Assembly: GCF_900176515.1 (NCBI RefSeq)
Contig: NZ_FWXV01000023.1
Span: 1 to 64,000, forward strand
Source: Kibdelosporangium aridum
GTDB taxonomy: Bacteria > Actinomycetota > Actinomycetes > Mycobacteriales > Pseudonocardiaceae
Length of the DNA: 64,000 bases
Direction: 5' to 3'
Positions 45,629 through 52,792 of this stretch are shown one piece after another; position 1 is the first letter of the stretch; every line of letters starts with the position of its first letter. The translations under genes and the position numbers were made by a program. The notes below the pieces were generated by a model that searched no databases, had not been told where the DNA came from, and saw only the letters and a program-made list of their open reading frames with translations.

Positions 45629-46480
45629 GTGGATGTCGACCTGCGGAAGCTTCGGTACTTCGTCGTGCTGGCAGAGGAGCTGAACTTCGGCCGGGCCGCG
45701 CAGCGGTTGCACATCGCGCAGCCTGTTCTGTCGCGGCAGATCCGGGCACTTGAGGACGAACTGCACGTACCGCTGTTCGTCCGGGACAAACGATCCACCG
45801 AGCTCACCGCCGCCGGCCGGCAACTGCTTGAGGACGGCAGGCCGCTGCTCGCCGCCGCCGAGGCCCTCAAGCGCCGGGTCGCGCAGGCGGCGAGGGGCAC
45901 GACCAGGTTCAGCATCGGCTTCATGCCGGGCATCACCGTTACCGACTGGGTACGCGCGTTCACCGCCCGGCATCCGGACGTCGAGGTCGAGCTCGTCCGG
46001 ACCACCTGGGACGACCAGGTCGAGGCGCTGCACGACGGCCGCGTGGACGTCAGCGTCGTCCGGTTGCCGATCGACCAGCGCGGCCTGACTGTCCGGCCGA
46101 TATTCGCTGAGCCGAGGGTCGCCGTCCTGCCTGCCGAACATCGGTTGGCGGGCAAGGAATCCATTGAGATCATCGACCTCGCGGCCGAGCGTGTGCTGAA
46201 CGATCCCGACGCGGTCCCTGAATGGCGTGACATTTCCGTCCAGCTACGTGAGGGCACCGCGCCGCCCGCCCGCAGGTACACCAGCATCGAGGAGAAACTC
46301 GAGGATGTGGCGTCCGGACAGGGGATCGCGATCATCCCGAAGTCCACTTCGGAGTACTACAACCGGCCGGACGTCGTGCACGTCCCCGTCGGCGACATCG
46401 GCCCCAACCAGGTGTGCCTCGCGTGGATCAGCACGCGCCGGTCACCGCTCATCCACGACTTCGCCGAGATCGTCAGCTGA
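45629..46480 (+). CDS. LysR-family transcription regulator
   Basis: A 283-residue regulator. The HTH is at residues 3-60 (LRKLRYFVVLAEELNFGRAA, QPVLSRQIRALEDEL). The effector-binding domain starts near 90 (TRFSIGFMPGITVTDWVRAF). GTG 45629 sets the normal LysR N-terminus. It ends inside the convergent SDR gene (8-base overlap). LysR proteins activate or repress neighbouring genes with a small co-inducer; the SDR gene is the obvious candidate target. Confidence 0.9.
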   Translation: MDVDLRKLRYFVVLAEELNFGRAAQRLHIAQPVLSRQIRALEDELHVPLFVRDKRSTELTAAGRQLLEDGRPLLAAAEALKRRVAQAARGTTRFSIGFMPGITVTDWVRAFTARHPDVEVELVRTTWDDQVEALHDGRVDVSVVRLPIDQRGLTVRPIFAEPRVAVLPAEHRLAGKESIEIIDLAAERVLNDPDAVPEWRDISVQLREGTAPPARRYTSIEEKLEDVASGQGIAIIPKSTSEYYNRPDVVHVPVGDIGPNQVCLAWISTRRSPLIHDFAEIVS

Positions 46481-47267
46481 TCTCGAGGTACCGCGGCGTC
46501 CAGCCGAGTTCCCGCTGCGCTTTGGCACCACTCAGTTGCTGGTCGAGTGCGAAGGCCTCGGCGATGGGCCCCATCTGGCCCACAGCTTCCGCATAGCTGA
46601 GTGAAGTCACTGGCAGGCCAGCGAAAACGTCAGCGACGCGCATGTTGAAGCTCACACCGATGTACGTCGAACCCGCGGGCGCGCTCAGTGCGCGGGCGTA
46701 CAAGTCCGCGATGTCGTCGACGTGCACGAGCGCCCAGTGGTTCGAGCCGTCACCGATCACCGGCACCTGTTCCGATCCACGGAAGAACTGCTGGATCAGC
46801 CCACCACCGCGGCCGAAGACCAGGCCAGGCATGACGAGCACGGCGTGGCCACGCGAGAGCACCTGGGCCTCATTGGCCGCCCGCCAAGCGGTGATCTGCG
46901 GCGGATTCTGGGGCGACTCCTCCGAAGCCACGCCATCAGTGTTGCCGTAGACCCATACGCCGCCGGTGTGCACATACACCCCACGTGTACCTTGTTGCAT
47001 CGCCTGTGCCGCCTGGAGATCAGCCGCGGCCGCATCCGAGGTCCCGTCGAAGCCGAGGTGGATCACGCCGTCAGCGGCAGCGGCGGCGTCATGCAGCACG
47101 TCGAACGCGGACATCGTGCCGTGCACGGGCTTGGCCCCGAGCGCAGCGACAACCTCAGCCGAGGTGTCGCTGCGCACCAGGGCCGACACCTCGTGCCCGG
47201 CACGGACCAAAGCCGGGATCGTGCTGCGGCCGATGTAGCCGGATCCGCCGGTAAGGAAGACCTTCAT
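46473..47267 (-). CDS. NAD-dependent epimerase/dehydratase-like SDR
   Basis: A 264-residue extended or atypical SDR. The nucleotide site is MKVFLTGGSGYIGRSTIPAL. HTGGVWVYGNTDGVASEE covers the Tyr-like active site, though no canonical YxxxK is present. HVDDIADLYARAL is a typical late motif. It may act on a sugar, terpenoid or flavonoid-like substrate or be a binding protein. I chose ATG 47267, at the Rossmann strand. It is convergent with the LysR gene. Confidence 0.85.
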   Translation of the reverse strand: MKVFLTGGSGYIGRSTIPALVRAGHEVSALVRSDTSAEVVAALGAKPVHGTMSAFDVLHDAAAAADGVIHLGFDGTSDAAAADLQAAQAMQQGTRGVYVHTGGVWVYGNTDGVASEESPQNPPQITAWRAANEAQVLSRGHAVLVMPGLVFGRGGGLIQQFFRGSEQVPVIGDGSNHWALVHVDDIADLYARALSAPAGSTYIGVSFNMRVADVFAGLPVTSLSYAEAVGQMGPIAEAFALDQQLSGAKAQRELGWTPRYLEIS

Positions 47268-47366
47268 TTCGGGGTCCTTTCGTTGTGTCATCCCCGAAAT
47301 CGAGTCTCGTCGCGGACTCGGCGGCCGTCCAAGACCTGTTCCCGCTGCTGTGATACCCGCAGGGCA

Positions 47367-47657
47367 TCACCAAGTCACGGGCAGTTCGTACACTCCGTAG
47401 ACCGATGCGTCGTGCTTGAACGGGATCTTGTCGATGTCGGTCACCAGCCGCAAAGCTGGGATCCGTTCCTGCCCAGGAAATGCCCGCGGGCGAAGGCCGA
47501 AGACCTGTTTGGACAGTGGTGGACGGTCGTACGGCAAGTGCGGCTCGGCGCCGAGCAAGGTCAGACGGCCCCGGTACCCCTTGCGACGCAAGGCTTCCGC
47601 CGTTGCCAGACCAGCAGCCGAGGCGCCGACTACGAGCACCTCGCCAGGAACACTCAC
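47367..47657 (-). pseudogene. Chimera: ferredoxin reductase N-terminus joined to P450 C-terminus
   Basis: The 96-codon frame begins VSVPGEVLVVGASAAGLATA and YDRPPLSKQV, the FAD-binding N-terminus of ferredoxin reductases. It then changes into IPALRLVTDIDKIPFKHD and VYGVYELPVTW, the C-terminus of CYP105-like P450s. A deletion has joined the two genes in frame. The GTG start overlaps the ferredoxin stop (GTGA). The product cannot serve either function. Confidence 0.8.
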
Positions 47658-47869
47658 ACGTTCTCGCTCACCGAGATCGCCGCCGCCGGGCACATACCGA
47701 CGGCTTCCCGAATGGTCGCGTGCAGTTCGGCAGGCGGCTGCTTGTCAAGCAGGACAACGATTCCGTCCTCATCACGCTGGTCGAACACTTCGGGAGCGAG
47801 CAGCACGCACGTACCCGCGCCGCAGCATTTGTCCTGATCCACACTGATGTTCACGATTTTCCTTTTCAC
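47654..47869 (-). CDS. Ferredoxin, [3Fe-4S]-type
   Basis: A 71-residue ferredoxin of the P450-partner type. The cluster ligands are in DKCCGAGTCVLLAPEVF and VGMCPAAAISV. The shape matches Streptomyces Fd-1/2 proteins. It is intact, but the reductase and P450 genes next to it are collapsed into one chimera, so it may be an orphan or serve a distant P450. Confidence 0.88.
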   Translation of the reverse strand: MKRKIVNISVDQDKCCGAGTCVLLAPEVFDQRDEDGIVVLLDKQPPAELHATIREAVGMCPAAAISVSENV

Positions 47870-47882
47870 TCACGGGGGCCAG

Positions 47883-48003
47883 TCACAGTCCGGCGAGAGC
47901 GTCGACCAGTCGTCGTGCCAGCTGGCCCTGGGAGTGGCGTGCCTTCGGCGATCATGTGCATCATCAGCTGACGGGCCGTATCACCGCGCTCGGCCAGGTT
48001 TGC
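47883..48003 (-). pseudogene. TetR regulator C-terminal remnant
   Basis: One frame encodes ANLAERGDTARQLMMHMIAE; after a frameshift the last codons read QLARRLVDALAGL and stop at 47883. This looks like the last helices of a TetR-type ligand domain. Upstream sequence for the DNA-binding part is absent. Confidence 0.45.
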
Positions 48004-48074
48004 TTATCACTTCACCGCACCACCCGGGTTGACGCCACGTAATGGCCTGCTCACAGTCTGCCCACCCTGTTATA

Positions 48075-48096
48075 TTAAGTCAAGCGACTGACTTAA
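48075..48096. promoter_or_regulatory. Putative TetR operator TTAAGTCA-N6-TGACTTAA
   Basis: A perfect 8-base inverted repeat with a 6-base spacer, 30 bases before the SET-like gene and next to the TetR remnant. Symmetry and spacing fit a TetR-type operator. It may be controlled now by another family member. Confidence 0.7.
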
Positions 48097-48126
48097 ACAT
48101 ACAGGCAAGCGACTCGATCAAGGCGA

Positions 48127-49029
48127 GTGCGACCTCGTATCGTGCGCATCGTGAAGCACCAGTTGGCGCCGATGTCGGCGCTGGAAAGGGCATTCCCCTG
48201 GCGTTCCCCGCGCGATCCGATGAACCGGGTGTACGAGCCTTTCGCCGATGCCAACGGCCGGGTGCACCCGAAGATCGTGGCCCGCGCCGACGAGGTCACC
48301 GCCACGATGCTGAGGCACAGGACCACGTTGAAGGCCATCGCCAGGGATCCCGACGACCACCGGCTGCCCGACACCGTGACCAACAAGCAACTGGAGACGG
48401 TGTGGCCGGTGCTCGAAGCGTCAGTCGCGGCCGAGATCAGGCGGTTGATCAGAGGCGAAGCGCTGAAATCGCCGCCGGTGCGGATCGCTCGGGTGGAAAG
48501 CGAACACGTCCCGGAGCACGAACAGGTCCTGGTTGGCCAGTGGGGACTGTACTTCGCCAAGTGGCCGCCGAACCGGTCAGCGAGCCGTCGGCCGTCCTTG
48601 CTCAACGGCCAGATCCTTGGCGTCTACATGGGTGCTGTGCTCGATGACTCTGACGACCTTGCTTACTGGGAGGAGACCTACTCGAGGTATCCGGCGTACG
48701 CCTTAGGGTTAGGTGACGGCACCAGGTACGAAAGCTTGATGGGGGCTGAGGGGGCGGCCAATGCCGCCGTCTTCGCCAACACGGCGACCAAGCTCGTCGA
48801 CAGGCCGCGCGGTCGTGGGCAAGAACTCGCCATCGACGAGCAGCGGGTCAACGCGATGTTCATCGAGTTCGTCGTCCGGGTGCCGCTTCCGAACGGCGGC
48901 TTCAGGGCACAGACCATCGGTGCCGTGGCAGCCTTCGAGAACGCCTTCGATCAGAAGGCCAACCCGTACGGTTCGGTCTTCGTCGACTATGGCGAGACTT
49001 ATCTGCCGAATCTGAACAACCACTCTTGA
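48127..49029 (+). CDS. SET-domain-like protein of unknown role
   Basis: A 300-residue soluble protein. The C-terminal half follows the order of SET methyltransferase motifs: VGQWGLYFAKW (GxGLFA), NGQILGVYMGAVLDD (GxxxGxYxGxVxD), YALGLGDGTRYESL, NAAVFANTATK (FxNHSC position), then NAMFIEFVVRVP and SVFVDYGETYLP (FDYGE). The His-Ser-Cys of classical SET domains is not kept, so a methyltransferase function is uncertain. The first 130 residues are helical and unknown. It begins just after the palindrome at 48075. Several starts are possible (GTG 48127, 48142, 48151; ATG 48172). It ends 27 bases before the convergent ligase gene. Confidence 0.55.
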   Translation: MRPRIVRIVKHQLAPMSALERAFPWRSPRDPMNRVYEPFADANGRVHPKIVARADEVTATMLRHRTTLKAIARDPDDHRLPDTVTNKQLETVWPVLEASVAAEIRRLIRGEALKSPPVRIARVESEHVPEHEQVLVGQWGLYFAKWPPNRSASRRPSLLNGQILGVYMGAVLDDSDDLAYWEETYSRYPAYALGLGDGTRYESLMGAEGAANAAVFANTATKLVDRPRGRGQELAIDEQRVNAMFIEFVVRVPLPNGGFRAQTIGAVAAFENAFDQKANPYGSVFVDYGETYLPNLNNHS

Positions 49030-49056
49030 CCTGATTCGCCGCGTCGAGCTCGTCGA

Positions 49057-50796
49057 TCAGGTCGGCGAGCTCGTCATCTGCTGGGCGAGGCGGGTCCGGT
49101 CGAGCTTGCCGTGTGGGTTCAGGGGGAACGCTTCGGTGGCGATGACGCGGTCCGGGACCATGTAGGCGGGCAGGCTCCGGCCGAGCTCGAGCCGCAGCCA
49201 GGGCTCGTCCACGGCGGTGCCCTCGACGAACAGCGCCAGACCGGCATCCCCATGGTCGCCGGGGATCCTGGCCGCCGCGGTTCGCACGCCGAGCAACCGT
49301 GTGGCGGCGTGCTCGATCTCGCCGAGCTCGATCCGGTAGCCACGGATCTTGACCTGTCCGTCCAGCCGGCCGCGGTGGTGCAGCACTCCCGCGTCCCGCT
49401 CCCCCAGATCGCCGGTCCGGTACCAGGTGCGGTCGCCCTGATGAATCAGTTTGTCCTTGTCCAGCGCCGGATCCGCGTAGCCGTCGAACACCTGAGGGCC
49501 GGCGACGAGCAGCTCCCCTTCTTCGCTGATTTCGATGTCAGCGCCCGCGGTCGGCGAACCGATCGGCATGATCGGGTGGGCGGGAATGGGATCCGCCGGT
49601 GTCAGCCGGTAGGTGCTGACCCACACCGTGGTCTCGGTCGGCCCGTACACGTTGTCGATGATCGCGTTCGGCGCGGCCGCGCGAGCCAGGGCAACGGTCT
49701 TGCCGCGCAGCGGCTCACCGCCGATCACCACGTGCCGCAGCCCGGACAGCGAGCCGGGCGCCAGGTTGCCCGCCGCGGCCGCCGCTTCGATCAGGCTCGG
49801 TGTGCAGGCCCACACCGTGACGCCGTGCTGGGCGATCGTGCTTGCCGGGTTGAGCGCGTGCACTCGGGGAACGACCGCCAGCGCGCTGCCGGTGCTCCAC
49901 GCGCCCCACATCTCGAACACCGAGAAGTCGAACGTCAGCCCGTGGCATTGGGAGAAGACCTCGCCGGGGCCCGTGCGGTACGTGGGAAGCGCGGCGGCCA
50001 GGAACGCCGCCACGTTGCCGTGGGTGATGCGGACTCCCTTGGGCCGCCCGGTCGATCCGGACGTGAACAGCAGGTACGCCGGGGTGTCCGCGGTGACCGG
50101 GCCGACGCCGGGATCCCACGAGGTCAACGGCGCGTTGTGGGCGTCCACCACCGGCACACCGGACATCGCGGCCAGCTGTGCCTCCAACGGTTTCTCGCCA
50201 CGCGGTTCGGTGTGCACGACGCAGCGGGCACCGGCTTGGCGGACGATGTCGGCGTTGCGGTCGGGCGGGAAGTCCATCGACAACGGCACAATCGTGGCTC
50301 CCGCGCAGAGCACCCCGAGGTAGGCGCAATACGTCGTGATCTCCCGCTCGCCGAGCACAGCGACAACACCGCCCGCACCAATGGCTGCGGCCAGCGCGGC
50401 GGCGCGGGCGGCGGTCTCGGCGTAGGTCAGCGCGCCTGCGTTGTCCACCAGGCAGGGCTCGTCCGGATGGCGGCTTGCCACTGCGGCGAATCGTCCGGCT
50501 AGTCCGTCGGTTAGCCCGATTCGATTGCCGGACATCGTGACGCCATTGGCCGAGGGGCCGCTCGTTCCCACGACAAGCTTCCACAACGACCGTGGGGTAC
50601 GGAATGCGCGCTCGTCGAAAGCGGGCAGTTCGATGCCGTACCGCGACACCAGCTTGCTGCTCAACGCCAAGGTGCTCAACGAGGTGAGGCCGTAATGAGC
50701 CAGCGGGGTGTCAGGTTCCAGCGACGACGTGGGATCGCACAGCGCCAGTTCGTCGAGGAGCAACTGCTCGAACTCGGCGCTCCACGGTTTCTGCAT
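49057..50796 (-). CDS. ACP-adenylation didomain (NRPS-like)
   Basis: A 579-residue protein with the unusual order carrier then adenylation. Residues 1-75 form a carrier with Ser39 in HYGLTSLSTLAL as the phosphopantetheine site. Residues 95-579 form an amino-acid-type A domain: A3 LLFTSGSTGRPKG (242-254), A4 Asp290, A5 VYGPTET, A7 YRTGDLG, A8 GRLDGQVKIRGYRIELGE and the A10 Lys564. The selectivity positions read by hand are D-F-F-A-V-G-V-V, which I cannot assign. Its ATG shares one base with the cyclase stop (TGATG), so the two are translationally coupled. It probably loads an amino or aryl acid onto its own or a partner carrier for transfer to the terpenoid. No condensation or thioesterase domain is present. 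Confidence 0.85.
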   Translation of the reverse strand: MQKPWSAEFEQLLLDELALCDPTSSLEPDTPLAHYGLTSLSTLALSSKLVSRYGIELPAFDERAFRTPRSLWKLVVGTSGPSANGVTMSGNRIGLTDGLAGRFAAVASRHPDEPCLVDNAGALTYAETAARAAALAAAIGAGGVVAVLGEREITTYCAYLGVLCAGATIVPLSMDFPPDRNADIVRQAGARCVVHTEPRGEKPLEAQLAAMSGVPVVDAHNAPLTSWDPGVGPVTADTPAYLLFTSGSTGRPKGVRITHGNVAAFLAAALPTYRTGPGEVFSQCHGLTFDFSVFEMWGAWSTGSALAVVPRVHALNPASTIAQHGVTVWACTPSLIEAAAAAGNLAPGSLSGLRHVVIGGEPLRGKTVALARAAAPNAIIDNVYGPTETTVWVSTYRLTPADPIPAHPIMPIGSPTAGADIEISEEGELLVAGPQVFDGYADPALDKDKLIHQGDRTWYRTGDLGERDAGVLHHRGRLDGQVKIRGYRIELGEIEHAATRLLGVRTAAARIPGDHGDAGLALFVEGTAVDEPWLRLELGRSLPAYMVPDRVIATEAFPLNPHGKLDRTRLAQQMTSSPT

Positions 50797-52538
50797 CAGG
50801 CCGTCCTCCGTGCTTGTTCGCGGTAACGTGCGAGTGCCTGCAGGGCATAGCCGTTCGCGGTGTGGTCGTGCCGGTAGAGCAGTTCGAGGAAGTAGACGCC
50901 GAGCAGGCTGGGCTGCCAAAGCCCTTCGGTGTTCCGGTTGTCGACCAGCCAGCGCGCGCCGCGCGCGAGCATTGGTGTGGCCGGCGTGACGCCTGCCGCA
51001 CACAGTCCCAGCACGGCCATCGCCGTTTCCTCCACAGTGGAGTGACCACGGCCGAGCGCGTCGCCCCAGCCGCCGTCGTCGTTTTGGTTGAGCCGCAACC
51101 ACGAGACGCAACGCCGGGCCACAGGGCTGTCGCTCAGGCCAGCGTCGCCAAGAGCGCGCAGCACCGACCCCGTTCCGCACACTTGCCCGAGGTACCACTT
51201 GTTCTCGATGGCGCCGTCCGCGCGCTGTACTTTCGCGAACCACGCGTACGCCTTGCGCAACGGCTCATCGTCCGAACGGCACCTGCCGGACAACGCCAGC
51301 GCGGAGAACGCCTCCGCGGACATCACCGCGCAGGGGCCGTAGAGCACCTTCGGCGACCGGGCCTTGCCGACCATGGCGAACGACGGGTCCATCGCGGCGA
51401 TCCGGCCCACCTGCGCGAAACAGCTCCACGAGCCGTCGTAGTTCTGTTGGCGCAGCAGCCATTCCGTGCCGCGCCGGACCTGGTTGTCGTCGATGGTCGC
51501 GCCGTCACCGGCCAACGCGATCACCGCGTCACCGGTGTTGCCGCTGTTCGGCCAGCCCGACGGGAGTCCCCAGCCCCAGCCTCCGGAAGGTGCGCCGGTC
51601 CAGATGAATTCCTCGTCCCGCTGGGCGGAGCGGATCCAGTCGACTGCCTTGGTCACCCGTGCGTCGTCGCCGAGACCCGCGTGCTGCAGGCCGGTGGTGA
51701 TGAAGTTGGTCGCGTCCACCTCGAGGTCACGGGTGACCGCCCAGCCGCCCTCCGGCTTGATGGTCGCGCGGAAGTAGTTCAGGCAGTGGCGCACGATGTC
51801 CGGGCGCTGCCTGGCGATGGTCAGTCCAATGCAGACATTGGCGGACATCATCGGGGACTCGACGAACCCGCCGTCCGGTCCTTCGAAACCGACCAGGCCG
51901 TCCAGGTATTCGATCGCCTTCGGTGTTGCGGCTTTGTTGAGCGCGGTACGGATCCGCCCGCCGGGCATCAGCGTGGCGCACATCAGCCCCCACGACAGCG
52001 CGGTGGGCATCGCGAAGGTCAGCTTGCGGCGCAACGGCGCGGGCAGCAGTGCCAGCTCGATGGGACAGCGCAGCAGGCCTTCGTCGCTCATCAGCCCGGC
52101 CAGCACGAGGTAGAAGTGCACCAGGACAGTCAGCGAGCACTGCTCGACGTCCCGGATCGCCGCTGTACCACCGAATTGCTCGACTTTGGCCCATCCGCGG
52201 CGAATCTGGTCGGCGGCCTCGTCCGGCGCGATGAGCGCCAACGCGGCCACCGAGAGCGCGGTGCCGTTCAGCGTCGGCTCGGTGTCCACGTCGTCACCCC
52301 AGCCACCGTCCGCGCCTTGCGTGCGCAGCAGGAAATCCAGGCCTCGCCGGATGAGGTCCTGACAGCCCACCGGATCTGCGAGGTGCATCGCGATCAGCAC
52401 GTCGGCGGTGGCACCGGGACTGGCCGACAGTCGCCCCTCCCAACTGCCGTCGGAGCGTTGCAGGGCGAACAACGCGTCGACGGTGTGGGCCAAGGCGTGG
52501 TCCAGTTCGCCGGGCGGGAGGATCGGATCGAGGCTCAT
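50796..52538 (-). CDS. Squalene-cyclase-fold terpene cyclase lacking the DXDD motif
   Basis: A 580-residue alpha-alpha barrel protein with repeated QW-type motifs (LRTQGADGGWGDD, LRQQNYDGSW, LRLNQNDDGGWGD, LVDNRNTEGLW) and the segment DGGFVESPMMSAN, as in squalene-hopene and class II diterpene cyclases. It is shorter than squalene-hopene cyclases (about 630). At the place of the catalytic DVDDTA, after the PN of SGWPNSG, the sequence reads GNTGDA (residues 333-338), so the protonating Asp is replaced by Thr335. It might protonate an epoxide with another acid, use a different substrate or act as a non-protonating prenyl-binding enzyme. It is first in an operon with the ACP-A gene and divergent from the epoxidase-like flavoprotein. 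Confidence 0.85.
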   Translation of the reverse strand: MSLDPILPPGELDHALAHTVDALFALQRSDGSWEGRLSASPGATADVLIAMHLADPVGCQDLIRRGLDFLLRTQGADGGWGDDVDTEPTLNGTALSVAALALIAPDEAADQIRRGWAKVEQFGGTAAIRDVEQCSLTVLVHFYLVLAGLMSDEGLLRCPIELALLPAPLRRKLTFAMPTALSWGLMCATLMPGGRIRTALNKAATPKAIEYLDGLVGFEGPDGGFVESPMMSANVCIGLTIARQRPDIVRHCLNYFRATIKPEGGWAVTRDLEVDATNFITTGLQHAGLGDDARVTKAVDWIRSAQRDEEFIWTGAPSGGWGWGLPSGWPNSGNTGDAVIALAGDGATIDDNQVRRGTEWLLRQQNYDGSWSCFAQVGRIAAMDPSFAMVGKARSPKVLYGPCAVMSAEAFSALALSGRCRSDDEPLRKAYAWFAKVQRADGAIENKWYLGQVCGTGSVLRALGDAGLSDSPVARRCVSWLRLNQNDDGGWGDALGRGHSTVEETAMAVLGLCAAGVTPATPMLARGARWLVDNRNTEGLWQPSLLGVYFLELLYRHDHTANGYALQALARYREQARRTA

Positions 52539-52792
52539 GGTCGCTCGCTTTCTCCACCTGGGCGTGCGGATTCGGCCTGACGCGCGAGACAGGCGGAAAC
52601 GGGATGTATGGCCGGATTGCCCGGAAAGGACACAGGCGTGGCCCGCAATCAGCGTGACACGGCCATGTTCACGTGGTCAACCCCGTTTGACGGTTCCGCG
52701 AGGTCGTGTCACGCTGCCCGCAGGGGAATTCTTCTGTGTTCACGCGGGTGTGCCGCCGTCGGCAAAACTTTTCCCGCCTTTCCGACACATGA
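52539..52792. promoter_or_regulatory. Divergent promoter region of cyclase and flavoprotein genes
   Basis: A 254-base spacer between the two divergent transcription units of the cluster core. It is locally less GC-rich near 52680-52790. GGAGAAAG at 52545-52552 (minus strand) is the likely cyclase ribosome binding site. No perfect palindrome stands out. Confidence 0.5.

Noticed and set aside
51710..51728. EVDAT in the cyclase (residues 274-278) as a possible DXDD variant
   Set aside because: By neighbouring motifs it aligns with the PVWDT region of squalene-hopene cyclase, about 60 residues before the true DXDD position, so it is not the acid motif.
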